In this document: one piece after another, positions 25,096 through 38,800 of the stretch | Layout: the number at the start of each line of letters is the position of its first letter | Position numbering within the stretch: position 1 is the first letter of the stretch | NCBI RefSeq assembly: GCF_000247815.1 | Contig: NC_021684.1 | Coordinates: 6,397,814 to 6,461,813, forward strand | DNA: 64,000 nt | Source: Ficedula albicollis | Lineage: Eukaryota; Chordata; Aves; Passeriformes; Muscicapidae | Reading direction: 5' to 3' | Notes under the pieces: model-generated | Told to the model about the DNA's origin: nothing | The model's input: only the letters and a program-made list of their open reading frames with translations | Databases searched by the model: none | Program-made: the position numbers and the translations under genes

Positions 25096-25688
25096 AACAG
25101 CAAAATGTCACTCCAGAACTTGTGCACTTGTGTGTTTCTAATTAATTCTGACAGTGCTGGTTGGGCTTCAAAGGTGAAAATCTGTTTGGTTCTCAGAGCA
25201 AGGAACTCTGGCAAAGGCACTATAACTGAGGCCAGGATCAGGTACTGGCAATTCCACTGGACACATAGACCTAGGCTGGTTTATCTGGGGTCTGAGTAGA
25301 GAAACAGGGCCCTCAGGTGCTTTTGAGGGCACAGATGGCAATGGAACATCTCAGAACAGAGGGAAAAGTAGAGATAAAAGGTGATATACCGAAGCAAAGC
25401 CATTCTGATAAAAGCTACAGGGGAAAACAACCCTGGCCTGAACAATTGGCATTCCAAACAGTACAGCTTTAAGAGATGAAAAACACTTCTCACTTCCCAA
25501 AACTCTTGATGAAAAGAAAAAAAAAATGCAGTGAAAAAAATGCAAGGGGAATTTTGACACTGCATCATTCTTATCAAAGCCTAGTGCATAGATAAGACTA
25601 CTTTGGTCTTTCACAATAACCAAATTACAGTCCTTCCCCATAAACCCTCAGAATCATGGTTACTTCCCAGTGATAAGTCCCATTCCTA

Positions 25689-25789
25689 TTTGTACCTTTT
25701 TAACCCTGTTTTCCATGCCCTCACAATGGTGCTTCACTCATTTGTACCTTTTTAACCCTGTTTTCCATGCCATCACAATGGTATTTCAC
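25689..25789. repeat. Two-copy tandem duplication, 52-bp period
   Basis: Copy 1 starts at 25689 and copy 2 at 25741, both with tttgtacctttttaaccc. About three substitutions separate them (gccctc/gccatc, gtgctt/gtattt). Confidence 0.92.
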
Positions 25790-28700
25790 TGGGAAAATAC
25801 TCTACAGGCTGCTAAAGAACAGTGTCTCCCCATCATCAAAGCACTAACCATAATCCTCAAGACATTTTTCCCATTTTCTCCACACCAAAACTTCAGTCCA
25901 TTTATCTCTTGTTTAACAAAACACAATCAATCAAAGCTCCTTCTCTTCCTCCTGTGGGTGATGGTTTGGGAATCTGATTTCCATTTCAATAGTTTCCCTG
26001 AACTTATACAATGCCAAATGGGAGTGCTTCAATCATCTACTCAGCCCTTCAACAGGTACAAATTTGTTGTGGAACAGAGGGAAATAAAGGATTAGAAAGT
26101 CTATTAGCACTAGTCTATCTTGTTCAGCATCACAGGATGTGGTGGGTAGCTTTCCCCCACCCAGGAGGGACCAAAGAAATCAATTACTATGAAATTGTAT
26201 TTTATAAGTGTTTTGTCCTGTGATGACGCCGTGGTCAGTCCAGGCTGTAGGAAAAAGTCATGACAGAGGAGTTCTGCAGTACCTGAGGAGTTTGAAATAC
26301 TTTCCCAACACCAGGACACCTCCACGCCTTCCCCACATTAGAAATCCAACCTTAGGTAAGCTAGGCATAATTTTAGGATGTTATTTATAATCAGGGCAGG
26401 GATACGTTACTTTAAATTTGACTCAGGCAGAATAATGACAGTGATAATATAGACAATATTTAAGATCTCTGAAAGAAGAAATTGCTAGACAAAGTGAAAG
26501 AAAAACGCAAAATAAGAGCAGGAACACATTCTGGTTTTACAATAATTAAGTCACACAACACCCATTATCTGGGTAAGTGAATTATGATTCACAGGGGATC
26601 ACAAGAACATTTTCTTCAGCTTTGATTTCAATTGTTCACATATCCTCAGTTTCAGATGTCCGGTTTGATCCAGCCCTGAATTTCAAGCAACAACAGCACT
26701 CTTCCATTACTGTGTGGAATTATTTTTTTTTCTGTAACAATAAGATTCTTCAGCTCTGATTTATCTCCACAATAGCTAGAAAAGCTTCAAAGGAGCCTTG
26801 TTTGAATTATTACTTTGAAAAGGACCTAGTTGTAGGGTCAATGTGTAGCGTACTTGCAGGACCTATGTAGAACACGTAATAAAGCTTCTCTGGACTGTAG
26901 CTGGGCTGTTGGGTCACCAAATCCCTTCATTTGGGAAGAAACAAGAGCAGGAGTTCCCAGGGACAACAGTTGTCCCAATTTACCCTTCAGTGACAAATGG
27001 GGATCTCCAAAACCTCATGGATGTCTCCCAGCCATCCCCAGAGCACCCTCATACTCCACCCTCTGAAGTACTTAGCACATGTGGGAGGATTTTGCTATAA
27101 ACCTCTGAAGGTTGGCAAGAGATTGCAACCTTCAGTATTTGCAATCATAGGTGAATTTAGGAGCCTATCTGAAAAGAGGAAAAAAAGAGTTTATGTGCCA
27201 TCAGCTTGAGACAAGCTCAGCAAGAAAAAAGAGAGAAGCGGGAGGGATCAGCACAACTTAGTGCTAAATTATGAATACACACCACAGGAGAGGTTTCCTG
27301 CACTGCAAGCCCCAGGCAGAGCCCTCCGGGAGGGCCAGTCCCCTCTCCACAACTCTCTCCATCCCCCTGAGACAGCAACAGCAGCAGGAGCTGCCACACT
27401 CAGCTAAATAGCTCCTCATTTCCCAGCCCCTGGGGAGGAAACAAAGGGCTGTGTCTGAAACACCAAAGAGCGGGAATGTGGCAGTGCCTCTCCAAGGAAA
27501 CCTCTGCTCCCTCCCTTGAGAGCTGCCCCAGGGCAGGAGGTATTGCTTTGCTTACCTGGGCCTGGCCTCCCATGGGACAAGGCTGCAGTAATTCTGTTTA
27601 GGTATCTTACAGCCTTACCAGTGAGGAGCTTCACTTTCACAGGTGGGACCTTGCTGTGGCACATCCCCTCCTCAGGGCTGCTCCCCACCCTGTCCATCCT
27701 TTACCATCCCTGCTTTCTCAGCATTTTTTCCCCTCCCTGCCCCCAAAACTTAGTTATCTAACCTGAGCATTTTTCTTCCCTTAGTCTGGTTCTCACTCTC
27801 GGAGGAGCCATTTCCCCCTGTCTGTTGATGATTGTTATTATTTCTGCTCTGTTAATGCATCTATCTTGATCTTTTCTTGCAAGGTGTGAGCAGTCACAAG
27901 TTCCTCATATTTTTCAAGGAACGTGTTTAGCAAGGATTCCACAAAAAAAAAAGGTTTCTCTTCTGGTCCTGGAAGGTTACAAGCATCACAGTACGGGGCA
28001 GCTTGCTGATTGCAGCAGAAAACACTAGAACTATTAAAAAGCAAACAAGAAATAAACCTCCAAATCCCCAAACATCCTTTCCTGAGGCTGGACAGAAGCT
28101 CCTGCCTGGCCAGCCTGCTGAGTTGAGAAACACATCACATCCCATGGCTGAAATGCTAATTAATTTTGCAACTAATGAGCTGGTGATAACACATTTACCA
28201 CACTGGAGATGTGAAGGAAGGCACAGCTTTGATGCACAGTGTCACCTTCCCCAGTGGGCAGACAGGATATCCCCGAGGCCACATGCTTTTGTTGTGCTGT
28301 GCTGGTAACTGAGGAAGTGTTTCACACCAAGATGAGTCTTTCCAAAGAATCACCTCTGCATAGAGACTTCTTAAGGGTCAGGGATCAGGAAGGGCTGGCA
28401 GTTCCCTCCAGGATGAGGAGTCGAGGACAGCTCAGTCAGCAGGGCAGGGCTCCCCCATCCCACAGGACACAAGTGAGACCAGCAGCCAAGTCTGGGAATG
28501 GCAGCCAGGGCCCACTGAGAGCCCAGATCACTCGTGGTGATAGAACAGATCAAGGCAGGAGCTCCAAGTGCAGGTCAGTCAGCTGCAGTGACAGTAACCA
28601 CAGTCAGACACAGCCTAGTGGTCATCAGGAAGGTCTGGTGCCAAACTGGGAGTCCATGGATCAGGGTCCCAGTGTATGGAGTGGTACATCTACACCACAG

Positions 28701-31700
28701 CTCAGGGAGCAATGGAAAATCACTGGCTGAGTTTAAATGGAGCCCCTGAGCCCATGGGCAGGGCAGTGCCTGGAGGCACATAACAGCCTCATCTGGCTGA
28801 TTACACTCAGGGTCCTGACACTTCATCACAGCCCTGGCCAGTACCGTGGCCAGGCACTAAGAGAAACGCCTGCGCATCCCATGGCATCCCAGTACCAGTG
28901 CTCATACCAGGCAGCCCAAGGCTCACAGATGGATTTTGCCACTGTCCCCTCTAAGTGTGCAAACTGCACAGCCTTCACAATAGGCATAAATCCCTCAGAA
29001 GAGGGATGATATTCCATATGACAGAGCAGCCTGTGTCTGAGGCTGCTTCACAAGAAGGTGAAGCAATAACCAGGAACTGCTTTTCCTCCCCACATGCTGA
29101 TGTGCCTTGGGGCAGGGAAAAGCAGCTGCAGGAGCAGCAGGGCACCTCCCAGCCCATCAGTACAGCAGCACGGAGGCAAAGACAAACAAAGATGCAGGAA
29201 GTGACTATCCTTCTGATAACAGAGCTTCGAAGCTGAGTAAGCAATTGGTGATTTGAGCTGGCGCTAAGCGCGGGGCTTACATTACAGACAAACAACCTAA
29301 ACCCTACAACACAACCGTGGCAGTTGTTGGAGTCAGGGAGGAAAGTTAAATAACCTCCCACAATGGATACTGCAAAAGTGGAACTTGTGGGATAAGAGCA
29401 ACAGTAGCATTAGAGGCTGGGAACTGGCCAAGACACAACTGGCACGCACACAGACACCCCCATCATTCAAGAGGAGAAGCTCAGTGTTCCCGGAGCATCG
29501 TGGAATGCTCCCTTCCGGGTGACATTTAACTCAGACATCAGACAAGAACGCACTCTGCAATAACTGGAGATGTCCAATAATCCAAACCAGAAAAAGCTTT
29601 CCATTCTGTTGCTGAGCTGCATCTCTGCCATGGTACTTTCTGACCCTGGGTCAGAACACACAAGCTTACAATCAGAAAGATTTAATGAAAAGCATGCAAC
29701 AGCCAGAGATCCTGCTGCCAGGGGAGGAGGGGAAGAGAGAGCAAGGGAGGAAAAATACACTAAATGGCTTATAAAGAAAGAAGCATGTGCACTTCCCAGC
29801 AGCAGATACAGCTCTTTAGGCCATCCAACTTGGGGCAGCTTCCCCTAACTCTGAGACTTCCTTGAAGGCAGAAGATAAACAGATCATGGGGCCAATATAA
29901 GGGCTTTGCAGCTACACAAGTCTCTTAGAAGGTCCCTTTTGTATTGCTTTGGCTTGTTCTTCAAGCTCAGAGGGAAGGCTAGGTTGAAGTCACCTGCTCT
30001 CTGATTCCCTGTGTACGCACTCGAGGCATCACAAAGGGAGAGGCAGGTTCTGCCAGGGACAAGATTTATGCACTTAGTCCTTTTGAAGTGAAAAACAAAG
30101 GAAAAAATCCTGCCGTTCTGCTTTCAGAAAAACAGCTCTGGGAATACAAGTTCCATGTAGACATGACATTTAGCAGTCCTCAAAAATCCCTCTGAGGAGT
30201 TGTGAGACTTGCTGATAGCAGTATGTGGAAAGTAGAGTCTGGCTTCCCATTCAGCCAGCAACTGCTCCTTTGGGTTGGTTGGCTCAGGAGCAAATGAGAC
30301 AGAGACGTTCCCACACCTTCCAAAACAGAGCTTCTCTTTCATCACTAACACCTACCCCATTCCAGTACAGCTCTTACCCAACTCTCTCAATCCACCTATC
30401 CACTTACAGGCAGCTGAAATTTTTCAGAAAATACAGCTTGCCAAAGATTACGTTAAGTCCCACTGTAGTGCATCCCCCTAGACCTCCCCTTTGTCTTCTG
30501 GCCCCTCTTGTGCCTTACTTTTCCCCAAAAGTCCCCATTCCTCAGGGGATACTTCCCTGAGCAAGCAGAGACCTTCCCATTTACTGCTTATATGGTCAGG
30601 AAGAGCATTAAGGAAATAATCACTGAGACTGCAGATAATTTAGAAATAGCCTGGAAACAATTTCTAAGGAGATCAGTCATCTTTGGGATCTTTTAAGAAG
30701 CTCTAGTTGTGCTGATGCTTCTTTCGTAGGACTAAAAAATTTAACAATATTGTTTCCAGGCTTAAGTGTCTCAGAACTCCTACAGCAGCCATATGATCCA
30801 CCCATCACCACAACATAAACTATGGACTGACACCTAGGAAAGAGGAAAGAGGAATAATAGGTCAAAATATATCTGGTACTTCCCTTCTTAACCACAAATT
30901 ATTTACTTAACCTTCAATCATTTTCAGCTGAAGAGATTTTTTTTTGCCTTAGAGAGTTTGTCTGTTCAGTGTCCCCTAACAATCTTGGTTCCAAACACTA
31001 TTATCTTCCTTTGAACACAAGAATACACCTTGCACCCATAACACCAGATGAGAAGTTCTCTGTGTCTCCTACCTGGAACATCCAGAACCAGCTTCCACCA
31101 TTTGTTTGAAATCTGCTCACATTTGTGGGCCTCCAATTCCCGCATGGGAAAAGGTAGGAATAGGCAGTCCCTACCCATTTGCTTCATGCACCTCCAGATT
31201 TTGTTGGTCTCTGTTACATCCCCCCTCAAATCATCCCTTTTCCAGGCTGAAGTATCCCAGAGTCCTTCATTGCTTCTTTTAAGGGAGTTTCCATGTCTGG
31301 ACTCAGAAAGTCAGAAGGTCACCCCCAGCAGATGGGACAGGGTATGGTGCTTTCCCACTTTTGGAGTGTCCTCTTCTTCAGAATTTGATTTTGTGCTTCA
31401 CAAGACTTTTACAGAAAAGAAAGAAAGCACGGACAAACATTCCTTTTTTATACTCACTTTTCCTTCATTTGAAATCAAAGGCAGTACTTTAAAAGCAGAA
31501 CAACTTCTCTTCTAAAAGCACAAAAATCCCCTTCTCAGAAGAGCCGAACAAAAGATCATGACTCAGACATGGGACTTTAACTTCCTCATCCTATGAGCCA
31601 AACCTTTGACCTCCAACATTCTCTGCCTCTCTGAGGGTGTCACAGGCCTGCATGATCTCGGAGATCCACGGCACATCTCAAATATATTTTGGTCAATTCA

Positions 31701-32400
31701 ACAGCCTTCAGAAGCAGCACCTGAGAATTTGAAAGCTTGACCTTGCAATTGTGGCTTTCTTTCACACACAAGATATTTGAAACAGTAGGGAGGGCAGGGT
31801 AATGACTGGTGGAGAAGGTGCTGTGTTTACAGAATACAGCCATCAAAACCTCCCCAGCTGTCTCAGGACTCCAGGGACCCCTTCCCTCCAGGGCAAGGGA
31901 GAGGGATTTCCTGGCTAATGTCAGGTAAGGAAAGATTTCTGCTGAATAGCTGCACATTAAAATGTATTTTATAAGCCCCTGGTTAGCCCAGAGGAATTCA
32001 CTGACTGTCAAGAGGATCAACAGGTCCATAGTGCTGGGATGCTTTGGTATTAAACTACAGCTTTGGCATCGCCCTTAAGTTTAGCAAGTCAGAGGAAATA
32101 GTTGCAGGTTGTTTTATTTACTGAGCACCAAACAGGTAATAGGATTACAGACATGGAAAAACAAGTTTTTAAAAACTGCAAATGAACATTTAGAATAATT
32201 TGAAGGTGTCTCGCATTTTTTAAGGATTCAGCAAACAAAACCTTGATTAGTTTAATACAGTCCTTCACAGTGAGGTTGTTTTTTTGATACAGGGTGTTTC
32301 AAGAGGTCCAGACTTCCTTTCACAGCCTATGGGCATTCCAGGATCACAAGGACTAAAATCCACTAATTTTCCAAATCTCAGGTCAAATCAAGAAAGAGAG
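25790..32400. other. Non-coding sequence, no gene seen
   Basis: Frames here reach 163 codons (28239-28730 plus) but contain no recognisable motif, and several frames on both strands overlap it. AT-rich unique text around 26400-26580 is another possible conserved element. A small CpG-containing patch (gctggcgctaagcgcgg) lies near 29260. Short A or T runs occur near 27941 and 30930. No transposon was recognised. Confidence 0.45.
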
Positions 32401-32715
32401 TTGGACCTTCAGTCACTAGACAGTCTGTTCTACATCCTTCAGAAACATCTGTGCCCCTTGCAGTTGTCCCAGGCCCAGGCTGTGAATGCAGCAAGGTTCC
32501 CACTGCCCAGGGCCTCAGCTGTTGGACCTTCAGTCACTAGACAGTCTGTTCTACATCCTTCAGAAACATCTGTGCCCCTTGCAGTTGTCCCAGGCTTGGA
32601 CCTTCAGTCACTAGACAGTCTGTTCTATATCCTTCAGAAACATCTGTGCCCCCTGCAGTTGTCCCAGGGCCAGGCTGTGAATGCAGCAAGGTTCCCACTG
32701 CCCAGGGCCTCAGCT
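32401..32715. repeat. Composite minisatellite, order A-B-A-A-B
   Basis: Module A (74 bp, starts ttggaccttcagtcac) lies at 32401, 32522 and 32596. Module B (about 47 bp, ccaggctgtgaatgcagc onward) follows the first and third A, at about 32475 and 32670. A1 and A2 are identical by eye; A3 has a few changes (ctatat, gccccctg). The 121-bp step shifts the reading frame, so the 191-codon frame 32284-32859 reads A2 in a different frame from A1 and A3. That shows it is a chance ORF. Confidence 0.93.
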
Positions 32716-35700
32716 GAGCTCAGGGTTCATGACCATTCTCTCCCACCTGGTAGAGCAGCTCCCAGTGGGTGCTCTTGCTTCCAGCAAGAGCCAGGTGATT
32801 CCTCAGCTCTTACATTCCCAGACTGGTCTGGAGACACAAATTCACACAGCCAAGACTGAAAAACAGTGAGGAAGCTCCCCAAATGAAAGCCTGTGCAGCC
32901 AAAAGGAAATTATGCTTTATGATGGCATTGGGAACTTCATTAAAAAACAAAATAAGCAAACAAAAGGAGCACAGTGGAAGGAGAAGTTTCTGGCCATGCT
33001 GGCACCAGAAGAAATGCTCAGGTACCCTTGACCTCAGCATGGAGCCTTTTCAAAGACCAATCCCTGTTTCACATTGGGCATGACCACCACTGCACATCAT
33101 ACAGAGGCAGCAAGGCATTTAACCTATTGTAATCTTGATTGCCATCCACCAGCTCAGAGCAATGTGTTAGGAAAGCAGCATTAAGGAGAAGGAAATAGGG
33201 ATTGCTACAGAATAGCAATATTTACACTAAAGAATACGGAGTGCCTTTAAAATTTTAATTTTTACATTTTTAGATATAAAGAAGGCAGCAGGAATAATCA
33301 TATTGTCTCCTGTATACAAATGTTCTTAGACTTCATCTGATGTCCCAAGTTTCTTCTGGCTGAGATAACAAGACATGGATTCTTCAGAGGCTTCAAGAGA
33401 CAGAACCACCACTGTATCCCTTGGCAATTGGTACCAAAAAATTATTTAATTGTTGCTATTTAGTCACTGTTAAAACCACGTACGTTCTTTTTCTAGCTTA
33501 CATTTATCTAAGTTGAATTTTTAACTGCTGGATCACATTATGCTTTCATCTGTTTTTCATCCACACACAGGCATTACTTTACCCAATGAAATTCACCCCT
33601 GCATTTTAGGCTGACAGCAAATGACATTCAACAGTTTTGGTCAGGAGGAAAGGACCCTGCATCCTGCTGCATGTGAAAGGCTGCCACTGAATTCAGACAA
33701 CCAAGCTGAAAGGTGGCATCTGCTCTCTAGTTAAGGCTTGCTTGGAGCAATAAGGACAAGCATCATCCACCCAGATGTTTCTGGAGCTTTCTGAAGGGGT
33801 GGCCTGAAGCAGCCAGTCAACAAGGCTGGCAGCAGTTGACTACTTTCAGCATTGCTGCTGAATTACTGCCATCACCAACTAAAGTTATGAGTATATGGGA
33901 GTCCAATAGAAGACAGCAAGCACCATCAAAGTTGCAGAGAAAGTTTTGTAGCCATTCTCCAAGGGGAGACACATGGGCAGGGGTGAGGACATGCACCCCT
34001 CAGCAGCTCTGCACAGTGTGGCTGTGCTGCCATCCAGGACCCTGACCCTGCTGCTGTTTCTGCTGTGCTTGAGAAACAATGGCAGATTCACCCCTTACCT
34101 CAGAATCTGGGTCAGGCTTGAACAGTGGCTGACTTCTCCAGCTGACACAGCACAGCCAGCTACAACCAAACTGTAAATGGAGAATTTTGAGAATGTAAGT
34201 TAGAGTCCCATGGGTCTGGCAAGGGCCTAGAGAGAGAGAAAAGGACTCAGCTCTCTCTATGAGCTGTGGCACAACCATCCATCTCCAGGACAGTGATGCT
34301 GTTCACAATCACAGGGAAAACATATTTGTAAGAGCAACACTCAGAACAATCTGTCCCCCCCACCCAGCAATGACACAATGGAGGAAGCAGCTGGTGCAGC
34401 CAAGCAGCAGCAACTGGCATTATCTTAACACTCTGGGCTGTAAATTGTGTCAGAGCTGTTTTCTGTGCAGTTCAGTCATTCCCTTCAGGAGGGCATGAGC
34501 ACCAGCAGCAGGGGAGCACAGATTACCCTGGCCACGACCTGCCCAGGAGGTCCCTGCAGCTCCATACCAGACCCGTGAAGCAGCAGCTCTGCAGCAGATC
34601 CTTGGACACCAGCAATGGATTGCTACAGTCTTAAGAAAAAAAAAAAACAAAAACAAAAACCAACAGCTGCCAGTCTTTACTCTCCCAGTCACAGCCTTGA
34701 CACAAGCCATGTGGGCAAGATGAGTCTTGGCAAAGAGGGCACGTCTTAGTGTTGAGATTAGGAATTTCCCCACTCTGGGCCAGAGGAGAAACAAAGAGCA
34801 AAGGGGAACCAGCCCAATACATTTAATTGCGTGGTTAGACCAAACAAATCTATTTTCCTTATGTCTGTTGTCAAGATGTGGAGGATTTTTTCCATAAAAG
34901 AACTGACAGTGGGATATGCATGTGAAATATAGGGAGCAGGTCACTCTCATTGTGCTGATTAATCTCTCCCAAATGACATTTCTTATTTTTAATTCCAGGT
35001 ACTTCTTAGTGTGAGAGAGGTTCCAGACAGGACTGATGCTTGGATAGCTGGGACTCACCCCCACAGCCCAGAGCCAGGACAAAGTCAGTCCTCCAGGTAG
35101 ATTGTGCATCACAGCCTAGGAAAATTCCTGCTTTCCCTTGTGCCTGAGGCATGTGTGCACACGCACGTCCCAGATCCAGCTGCAAAGCAAACCTGCTCTA
35201 GTTTGGGTAAGCAGGCAGAGGAAAAAGGCTGAAACCTGACTCCAAGCCTCCAGTGTTGATTGGGCCTGGGTGTTCCCCTTTCCATGCCTTGGGACATTCT
35301 CTTCCTCCCTCTCCCATATGCACCCTCTCAGTCACAGGATCACCAACTATACACCCCATGTTTCCCAGCCTAGCAGGATGGAAAACCTGTCTGACAGCTG
35401 AAGTTCCTGCAAGAAGCATGATGAGGTGCTAAGAAAATAACTGTGCTTACAAATTCTTTGGGCTGAAACAGCTGCTCTTGTAGCTGGATGGGGTTTTGGC
35501 AGTCAGCTCTCCCTACAAGGCATCTCTACAAGACACTCCATTTATTTCCTGTTCCCTAGCAAGTCCCTGCAGGAAAGCAAAGAAACTGGGATTAAACATA
35601 CATGACAGAGCCCAGCCAAGACACACAATCTGAATTCCCAGACAAAGTGCAAGACAAATATAAGCATCACAGAGGAACAAACGTAATATGGGCTTAAGTC

Positions 35701-35752
35701 TTGCATGAGCCCTCTGTAAATGTGATCTAACAGCAGGCTGCACCTTTCAGCC
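32716..35752. other. Non-coding sequence with one long chance-like ORF
   Basis: The minus-strand frame 34450-35112 is 220 codons, the longest in the window. It has no recognisable domain and crosses a reverse-complemented A-rich tract that gives a run of phenylalanine and leucine. The AT-rich text at 33200-33600 resembles conserved non-coding sequence but shows no specific signal. Confidence 0.45.
34631..34661. repeat. A-rich simple repeat
   Basis: A run of As interrupted by single Cs (aaaaacaaaaacc pattern). It could be the remnant of a retroelement tail, but no element body was recognised next to it. Confidence 0.6.
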
Positions 35753-35870
35753 TGGCAGATTCCATAAATGCAAGGTCTGCAACATATCAGAATTCACAGA
35801 GAGAGACACAATGGCAGATTCCATAAATGCAAGGTCTGCAACACATCAGAACTCACAGAGAGAGACACAG
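35753..35870. repeat. Two-copy tandem duplication, 59-bp period
   Basis: Copy 1 (35753-35811) and copy 2 (35812-35870) begin tggcagattccataaatg. Three transition-type differences separate them (acatat/acacat, gaattc/gaactc, cacaa/cacag). Confidence 0.93.
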
Positions 35871-38800
35871 GGAATCAGGGATTTAGAATGAGACCTTAGG
35901 GATTCACCATAAACTTGAGGGACAAAGAACCCCTACATTCAAATGGTGGTTGGTGCCCTGACATAAAATGAATGGGTTCTTTGAGTCCCAACCCAGCTCT
36001 GCACAACTGGAGCTGCAGGGCTCCAGGTTTTTGATTGGGAAGGGAAGAAATTAGAAAGAAAAAACTGTCTGAACTCTTCCTGTCTGTCTGGGACAGACAC
36101 CTAGTGGCCTCTAACATCCTAAGAGCACCTGATGTCTGAGTGACATTATCAGTGTAACTCCAGCTGTACTACAGATTAGTCAACAGCAGTTTAAAGAAGG
36201 AATAAAGGAGTGAAGCAACACTGCCCAGCCACAGTCAATCTTATATTCTTAGTTTTCCCAAAATAGTTCTCTGGCATCCCAGCACAATACTCAAAAAAAC
36301 TAAATTTCCTTCATAAGTTTAACAAATCCAAAGGCTGCCTTCAACCCATGCAGGATTTAACATCATACCTACTAGTAAAACCCTCAAATGTGAAAACCTC
36401 GAGTATTTAAGTTGAATGTGGTTTTTCCTCTGCTCAGGAGGAACTTGAGACTTGAGGTACAGAGCAGACACACCAAGGCCCCCTCCCCACAGGGGAAATC
36501 CCACTAAATCCAGCAGCATAGTCAGCCCAGCAGGAAGCATAAATCTCACAGGAAAGGCTATTCTAGAGATGTTTCCAGGACAGTTTTCCAGATCAGAGAC
36601 ATTTTGGGATCAAAGCCAAGGCAGAGCTGGCTAGCACCTCCAAGATGGTGGCTAAGTGGAAAATCTCCACAGTGGTAAAAAGAATAGAGAGTAGACACTT
36701 TTTCTGAAGTTTAAATTGCTCATGAAAGCAATGAGAAGTTTTCCTCTCTCCCTGAAATATTACATTTGTTTTGGCAATGAGGAAAAGGAATCCTCTCCCC
36801 TTCATACAGGCATATTTCCCTGCTCCTGAAGTGAAAGAGTTTACAAAAACTGAAAAGGGAAAAAAAATTCTGCCACCAGAGTAATGATTTTTAACAAGTA
36901 TTTATTTTTAGTATTCACCATGAATAGAGAATATCAAAGCAAGCTTGATGCTGTTGACACTTCTTCAGGACACAACCATCAGGGCCACAAGAACATTTTT
37001 TGTCACGCTGGCAGGAGGGTAGCGAGCTGCAGAGAGCAGCTCAACAAACTCCATTCAAGGGCTTTGTTGAGCTGGGGTCTAAGCAAGGAAATGTTAAGGG
37101 AAGCCTGGAGCCAGAGCACTTCCCATGAGACAGTGAATCAAGACCTTTCTCCTCCTGTGAGTCAGTGTCACAGGAGGCAAATTGCAGAGGTTTCTGTCTG
37201 TCTGGAGCTGCAGCCATGGCACTGCAGCAGACTGTCCCCTCCAGATGCACAGAGACAGGACAGGAGCAGGACAGGAGACCTGCTGGGGAGGGCCCATGTG
37301 GCAGCTGATTCTGTTCCAAAGCCTGGCTAGCATCAGTCATGCTGAGAAGATATCAAAGGGGTACAGGCATCTCTGGCCTGTGCTTCATGCACAAAAGTGG
37401 AAGAGAATAAGAAAGAGCAGCTCAGGAGACTCAGAGGAAAGTACAAGGGATGGGAACACATGGGTCACAAAGGACATGCAAAGTGCACAAAAACCATGCA
37501 ATTACCTGCTGCAGAAATAACAGCAGGATCGTCTCATTTTCACAGATCCCTTGAGGAAAAGCAGCCTTTCTGCCACTCCATCCTGCTTCAGAGGCTTTCT
37601 TTCATGCCTCTCCTTAGCCTCCTGACTGATCCTCTCCATCCAGCTCTCCTCTGCCTATGAGCAGAACAGGGACACTACTGAAGAGCAAAACAGCTCATGC
37701 TTCTGAGAAGTCTACATTCCTCTCTAGTCACCAAAACAACCCAAAACCAACAAGAAATGGTGACTTCATGAGAGAAAACAAGAGCAGGGAGAAAGGAAGA
37801 CGGTTTATAAAGCCAGCCAAATATTAGAAAGTAAAGTCATTGCATTCACATATAGCACAAAGCCTCCGGTTCAGTGTGACCACATCAGAGCCTGTGAGGA
37901 TTATTAACAGCCTCTGCTCGGGTTTGCTGCCCACACCCATTCAGCAAAGGGTACCCACAGCTAAGAGAACACGTGTCTTCCTCTTGATTACTTATTTGGA
38001 GCTCTTGTTTGGAAACTCAGACTCAGAAAACTAAGAGCAGCTATTTCCAAGTACTTCTTAGGTGGTTATTCATACACTTGAAATATTCCATGAGCATTTG
38101 TCACTGCTGATTATCTTAGCAAGCACTGTTTGCGAAGCAGAGGTGAAGAAACAGCGCGAGGACAAGTGCAGTTCCCATCCCATCTTAAAGCAGGCCATGC
38201 TTTTGTGTAGCATGGCTGAAGCACATGGACAACCTCTTCCTAAAAACTTCCAGGGACAGACATCACAAGCTCTCCTCTGATTGAGACTTCTTGCTTCATA
38301 ATCTTCAACTACTTAATAAAGCCTTCCCTCTCCAAAGTTTCATGTTGTATCAGATATAACAGTGCCTAAAAGAGGGAGATATGATGAAACCTCAGAAAGG
38401 AAAAAAAATGTAAGTGCAAGGAAACCCTGCGATTTCAATCCACCTCATGCAGTCAGCCTGAAGAACAGGAGGTGAAACCCCAGCTTTGATGAGAACCACA
38501 GGAGACTGGCAAACAATTTAAGAGCTGCTTAAGGTACTGTGCTGAGGAGGTGATGCAATTCCACCCCAGGATGGAGAGAGCACAAACTGAATTTAAAAAT
38601 CCATGGAAAGTAAAATGGTGAAGGATTGTAAGTTAAGTTTTCATCAATTCCCACTGCAGGGTCAGCTTCTGTAAATAACCCTCCAACACAGGAGACACTC
38701 CTTGTTTTCCTCTTTCACTTCAGGAGTTTCTCTCCGGCTGTGAGCTACTCACTTCTCACATGCTTTCTCCTGAGTTTCTCATCAGTGGCAAACAGTGTTA

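Noticed and set aside
27416..27697. Minus-strand exon ending at the donor-like cttacc near 27555
   Set aside because: No convincing acceptor upstream on that strand.
32401..32715. CRISPR-like repeat-spacer array
   Set aside because: The units are contiguous or separated by a repeated module rather than unique spacers, and the host is a vertebrate.
32284..32859. 191-codon repeat protein
   Set aside because: The repeat modules are read in different frames and there is no domain, so it is a chance ORF over a minisatellite.
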